Assembly: GCA_964492335.1 (NCBI GenBank)
Contig: CAZBJX010000007.1
Location: forward strand, 27,295-91,294
Reading direction: 5' to 3'
Source: JAFGCL01 sp964492335
GTDB lineage: Bacteria > Chloroflexota > Dehalococcoidia > UBA2247 > RBG-13-53-26
DNA length: 64,000 nucleotides
Of the stretch, positions 61,954 through 64,000 are shown one piece after another. A model generated the notes under the pieces. The model saw only the letters and a list, made by a program, of their open reading frames with translations, searched no databases and was not told where the DNA came from. The position numbers and the translations under genes were made by a program. The stretch's first letter is position 1, and each line of letters opens with the position of its first letter.

Positions 61954-63584
61954 CAGTCTCCCGCCTTTCTCTCCGCGCCGTGCAGGGGCAGTGGGTGCTG
62001 CGCCCCTTCTCGCATGGTCCGCTTCGCGGCCTTCACGAAATCAAGGAACAGAGGATGAGGCCTGTTAGGCCGTGACTTGAATTCAGGATGAAACTGAGTA
62101 GCCAGCATCCAGGGATGATTCTTGAGCTCAACGATCTCGACGAGTCTGCCGTCAGGGGACAGGCCAGTGGCGGTTAGACCTGCCTGCTCCAGAGTATAGC
62201 GGAAGTCATTGTTAAACTCAAATCGGTGACGGTGCCTTTCATGAACGAGAGGCTGGCCGTAGGCGGCCGCCGCGCGGCTGCCCTCGACCACCTGGCAGGG
62301 GTAGCCCCCCAGGCGCATGGGGGCCTCCCTGGCGTCCATGCCCCGTTGCTCCGGCAGGAGGTCAATCGCCGGGTAGCGCGTCCCGGGCGCGAACTCCGTG
62401 GAGTTCGGCTCGTCGGAGCCGTAGAGATGCCGGCAGAACTCCACCACCATCACCTGCAGGCCCAGGCAAAGGCCGAGGTACGGCACCTGGTTCTCACGGG
62501 CATACCTGGCCGCTCTGATCATTCCCTCGATACCCCTGTATCCGAACCCGCCGGGCACCACGATCCCCTGGACGGAGCTCAGGAGCTTCTCCGCATTCCC
62601 GGCGTCCTTCTCCAGGTCCTCGGACTGTACCCAGTGGATGTCGACCGCGGAGTCCATGTGGGCCGCCGCATGCTGCAGCGCCTCCCTCACCGAGATGTAG
62701 GCGTCCCTGAGCTCGACATACTTGCCCACCAGGGCGATGGGGACCGGCTCTCGGGGGGTCTTGATACGTTCCACCATTGCCCGCCACTCCCGCAGGTCCT
62801 CACCCCCATGGCGGATGCCCAGCATCTCCATCATTATGTTCCCCTGGCCCGCCTCCTCGAGGATGAGGGGCACCTCGTAGATGGTCTCGACCGTCATCAG
62901 CGGTATGACCGCCCTCTTCTCCACGCTGCAGAACAGCGCCAGCTTGTCCGTGATCCCCTCATCCACCGGGTAGTCGCTGCGGCATACAATTATGTCGGGC
63001 TGGATGCCTATGCGGCGCAGCTCATTGACGCTGTGCTGTGTCGGCTTGGTCTTGAGCTCCCCGGTGGACCTGATGTACGGCAGGAGGGTGACGTGAACAT
63101 AGAGCACGTTGTCCCTTCCCACCTCCGTGCGCATCTGGCGGATGGCCTCCAGAAAGGGGAGCCCCTCGATGTCCCCTACCGTCCCGCCCACCTCCACGAT
63201 AACCACCGAGGCGCCGCCGGCTTCGCCTACCTCCTTGATTCGCCGCTTGATCTCGCTGGTGACATGGGGCACCACCTGGATCGTTCCGCCCAGGAAGTCG
63301 CCCCGCCTTTCAGCGGCAATCACCGAGCTGTATACCTGCCCGGTCGTCACACTGGACGCCGCGGTCAGCTCGATATCGATGAAGCGCTCGTAGTGGCCCA
63401 GGTCCAGGTCCGTCTCGGCGCCGTCTCTGGTGACGAAGACCTCGCCGTGCTGGTAGGGGGACATGGTCCCGGGATCGACATTCAGGTAGGGATCCAGCTT
63501 CTGGATGGTGACGGCGATGTTGCGACTCTTGAGTATTCTGCCAATTGAAGCGGCAGCGATTCCCTTCCCAACCGAGCTAACCAC
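61953..63584 (-). CDS. pyrG: CTP synthase; conserved N-terminus extends upstream of any usual start codon
   Basis: Aminates UTP to CTP using glutamine. 543 aa are readable from GTG 63584: P-loop region VVSSVGKGIAAASIGRILKS, DPYLNVDPGTMSPYQHGEVFVT, and a C-terminal glutaminase with YLGLCLGLQVMVVEF (nucleophile Cys) and ATQFHPEFKSRP (His, Glu). The frame stays open upstream and encodes the conserved KYIFITGG directly before, so the real protein should start earlier. No ATG, GTG or TTG exists there before an in-frame TAG at 63657-63655. AAGGAG (63624-63619) sits six bases before GCG (63612-63610), one change from GTG. Start annotated at 63584 only because it is the first usable codon. Confidence 0.94.
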   Translation of the reverse strand: MVSSVGKGIAAASIGRILKSRNIAVTIQKLDPYLNVDPGTMSPYQHGEVFVTRDGAETDLDLGHYERFIDIELTAASSVTTGQVYSSVIAAERRGDFLGGTIQVVPHVTSEIKRRIKEVGEAGGASVVIVEVGGTVGDIEGLPFLEAIRQMRTEVGRDNVLYVHVTLLPYIRSTGELKTKPTQHSVNELRRIGIQPDIIVCRSDYPVDEGITDKLALFCSVEKRAVIPLMTVETIYEVPLILEEAGQGNIMMEMLGIRHGGEDLREWRAMVERIKTPREPVPIALVGKYVELRDAYISVREALQHAAAHMDSAVDIHWVQSEDLEKDAGNAEKLLSSVQGIVVPGGFGYRGIEGMIRAARYARENQVPYLGLCLGLQVMVVEFCRHLYGSDEPNSTEFAPGTRYPAIDLLPEQRGMDAREAPMRLGGYPCQVVEGSRAAAAYGQPLVHERHRHRFEFNNDFRYTLEQAGLTATGLSPDGRLVEIVELKNHPWMLATQFHPEFKSRPNRPHPLFLDFVKAAKRTMREGAQHPLPLHGAERKAGD

Positions 63585-63668
63585 ACCACCAGTGATGAAT
63601 ATGTATTTCGCGGTAGGCTCCTTACGGTGAAGAGTATCAGTTACCGAGGGGAACTAAATCCACGGACA

Positions 63669-63696
63669 AGTATATCAGCTTTCGACCACCTGTCAA
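63669..63696 (-). promoter_or_regulatory. Promoter of pyrG-tal-rho
   Basis: Minus strand: TTGACA (63696-63691), 16-bp spacer, TATACT (63674-63669) preceded by TGA. The predicted start is near 63662, giving a leader of about 50 bases with AAGGAG near its end. The promoter lies about 60 bp from the transposase ORF. Confidence 0.6.
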
Positions 63697-63702
63697 GGCG
63701 CC

Positions 63703-64000
63703 TGTCGCTGTTCTACGATTATGACAGTGGTTAAGCGTTCAGCGAAAATGTCACTGTATGAAGGAGACGTTGACGTTGAATCTCAAGGAACAGAAGAGGC
63801 TGATGGTAGTCAGTGCAGTGGGGGAGGGGCGTTTGGAGGCAGGGGAGGCGGCGGTGGGGCTGGGGCTCTCGGTGAGGCATGTCAGAAGGCTCTTGGCGCG
63901 TTTCAGGAAGGAGGGCGCGGCAGGCATGGCCCATGGCAACCGGGGCAGGAGCCCGAAGACCAGGAGAGGGCCACGCCACCGAAGCCGGCGCGAACGGCGC
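63703..64000 (+). mobile_element. Left end of an insertion sequence (approximate boundary)
   Basis: Inferred from the transposase start at 63758. The left boundary lies somewhere between the pyrG -35 box (63696) and 63757; no terminal inverted repeat can be confirmed because the other end is outside the window. Confidence 0.4.
63758..64000 (+). CDS. Transposase N-terminus (helix-turn-helix), cut by window edge
   Basis: An ORF open for 81 codons to the end of the window. MKETLTLNLKEQKRLMVVSAVGEGRLEAGEAAVGLGLSVRHVRRLLARFRKEGAAGMAHGNRGR is the helix-turn-helix start of an IS481/ISNCY (IS1202-like) transposase: repeated helices, the LGLSVRHVRRLL recognition helix and the GAAGxxHGNRGR linker. The DDE catalytic core would lie beyond 64000. 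The last 17 residues become Arg-rich and unlike the family, so a frameshift near the edge is possible. The insertion sequence's left terminus is not resolvable; short TGTCRCTG repeats occur at 63703-63710 and 63749-63756. Confidence 0.75.
   Translation, partial: MKETLTLNLKEQKRLMVVSAVGEGRLEAGEAAVGLGLSVRHVRRLLARFRKEGAAGMAHGNRGRSPKTRRGPRHRSRRERR

Overview
The window is about 64 kb of high-GC bacterial chromosome, densely coded on both strands. Gene content suggests an anaerobic, single-membrane member of the Chloroflexota, most likely Dehalococcoidia. The evidence is an indolepyruvate:ferredoxin oxidoreductase, a tungsten-type aldehyde oxidoreductase, an ADP-forming acyl-CoA synthetase alpha chain, two ETF sets, and an RND pump with no periplasmic adaptor or outer-membrane channel. 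The lineage is an inference from gene content; no rRNA, tRNA or CRISPR array was seen.

Layout. 1-5.6 kb: 3' part of purA, then ruvB and queH, facing a TauE-type permease and a split transketolase on the minus strand. 5.6-16.8 kb: a long plus-strand block with a complete branched-chain/aromatic amino-acid ABC transporter (livJHMGF), iorAB, a PaaK-type acyl-CoA ligase, a double-ACT protein, an aldehyde ferredoxin oxidoreductase and a four-cluster ferredoxin. It reads as uptake plus ferredoxin-linked oxidation of (aryl)pyruvates. 17-25 kb: a MarR regulator with an RND pump, an orphan acyl-CoA synthetase alpha chain, an unrecognised 303-aa protein, a DAHP synthase and a LysE-type exporter. 25-32 kb (minus): aroH, a second DAHP synthase, ribF and tyrS in a tightly coupled run, then a propeller-gene remnant, a class V aminotransferase and serA. 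32-34 kb: etfB, a newly noticed 50-aa ORF, and etfA. 34-46 kb: an EF-G paralog (minus), then nnr, coaX, coaBC, valS, a carboxyltransferase, an orphan fumarase alpha chain, a bifunctional-nuclease-family protein and a small zinc-ribbon protein. 46-49 kb (minus): acyl-CoA dehydrogenase, etfB and etfA behind a long structured leader. 49.7-54 kb: hisS, a second acyl-CoA dehydrogenase, a HIT protein, pyrF and two mini-proteins. 54-59 kb (minus): riboflavin operon ribD-E-BA-H, then a sigma/anti-sigma pair. 59-64 kb: pyrE, then pyrG-tal-rho on the minus strand, and at the right edge the N-terminus of an insertion-sequence transposase.

The regulatory sequence is unusually legible. At least ten promoters show a TTGNNN -35 box separated by exactly 18 bp from a TANNNT-like -10, often with an upstream TG (extended -10). 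Several genes start at or within a few bases of the predicted transcription start (tauE-like, transketolase N, ruvB, ribD, coaBC), so leaderless mRNAs look common. Intrinsic terminators are clear after livJ, after etfA and after the anti-sigma gene, and inside the leader of the acyl-CoA dehydrogenase/ETF operon.

No obvious defence island, prophage or biosynthetic cluster is present. The points most worth following are the 303-aa orphan protein, the 50-aa ORF inside the ETF operon, the structured leader with a terminator before the acyl-CoA dehydrogenase operon, pyrG lacking a normal start codon at its conserved N-terminus, and the aryl-acid oxidation block.
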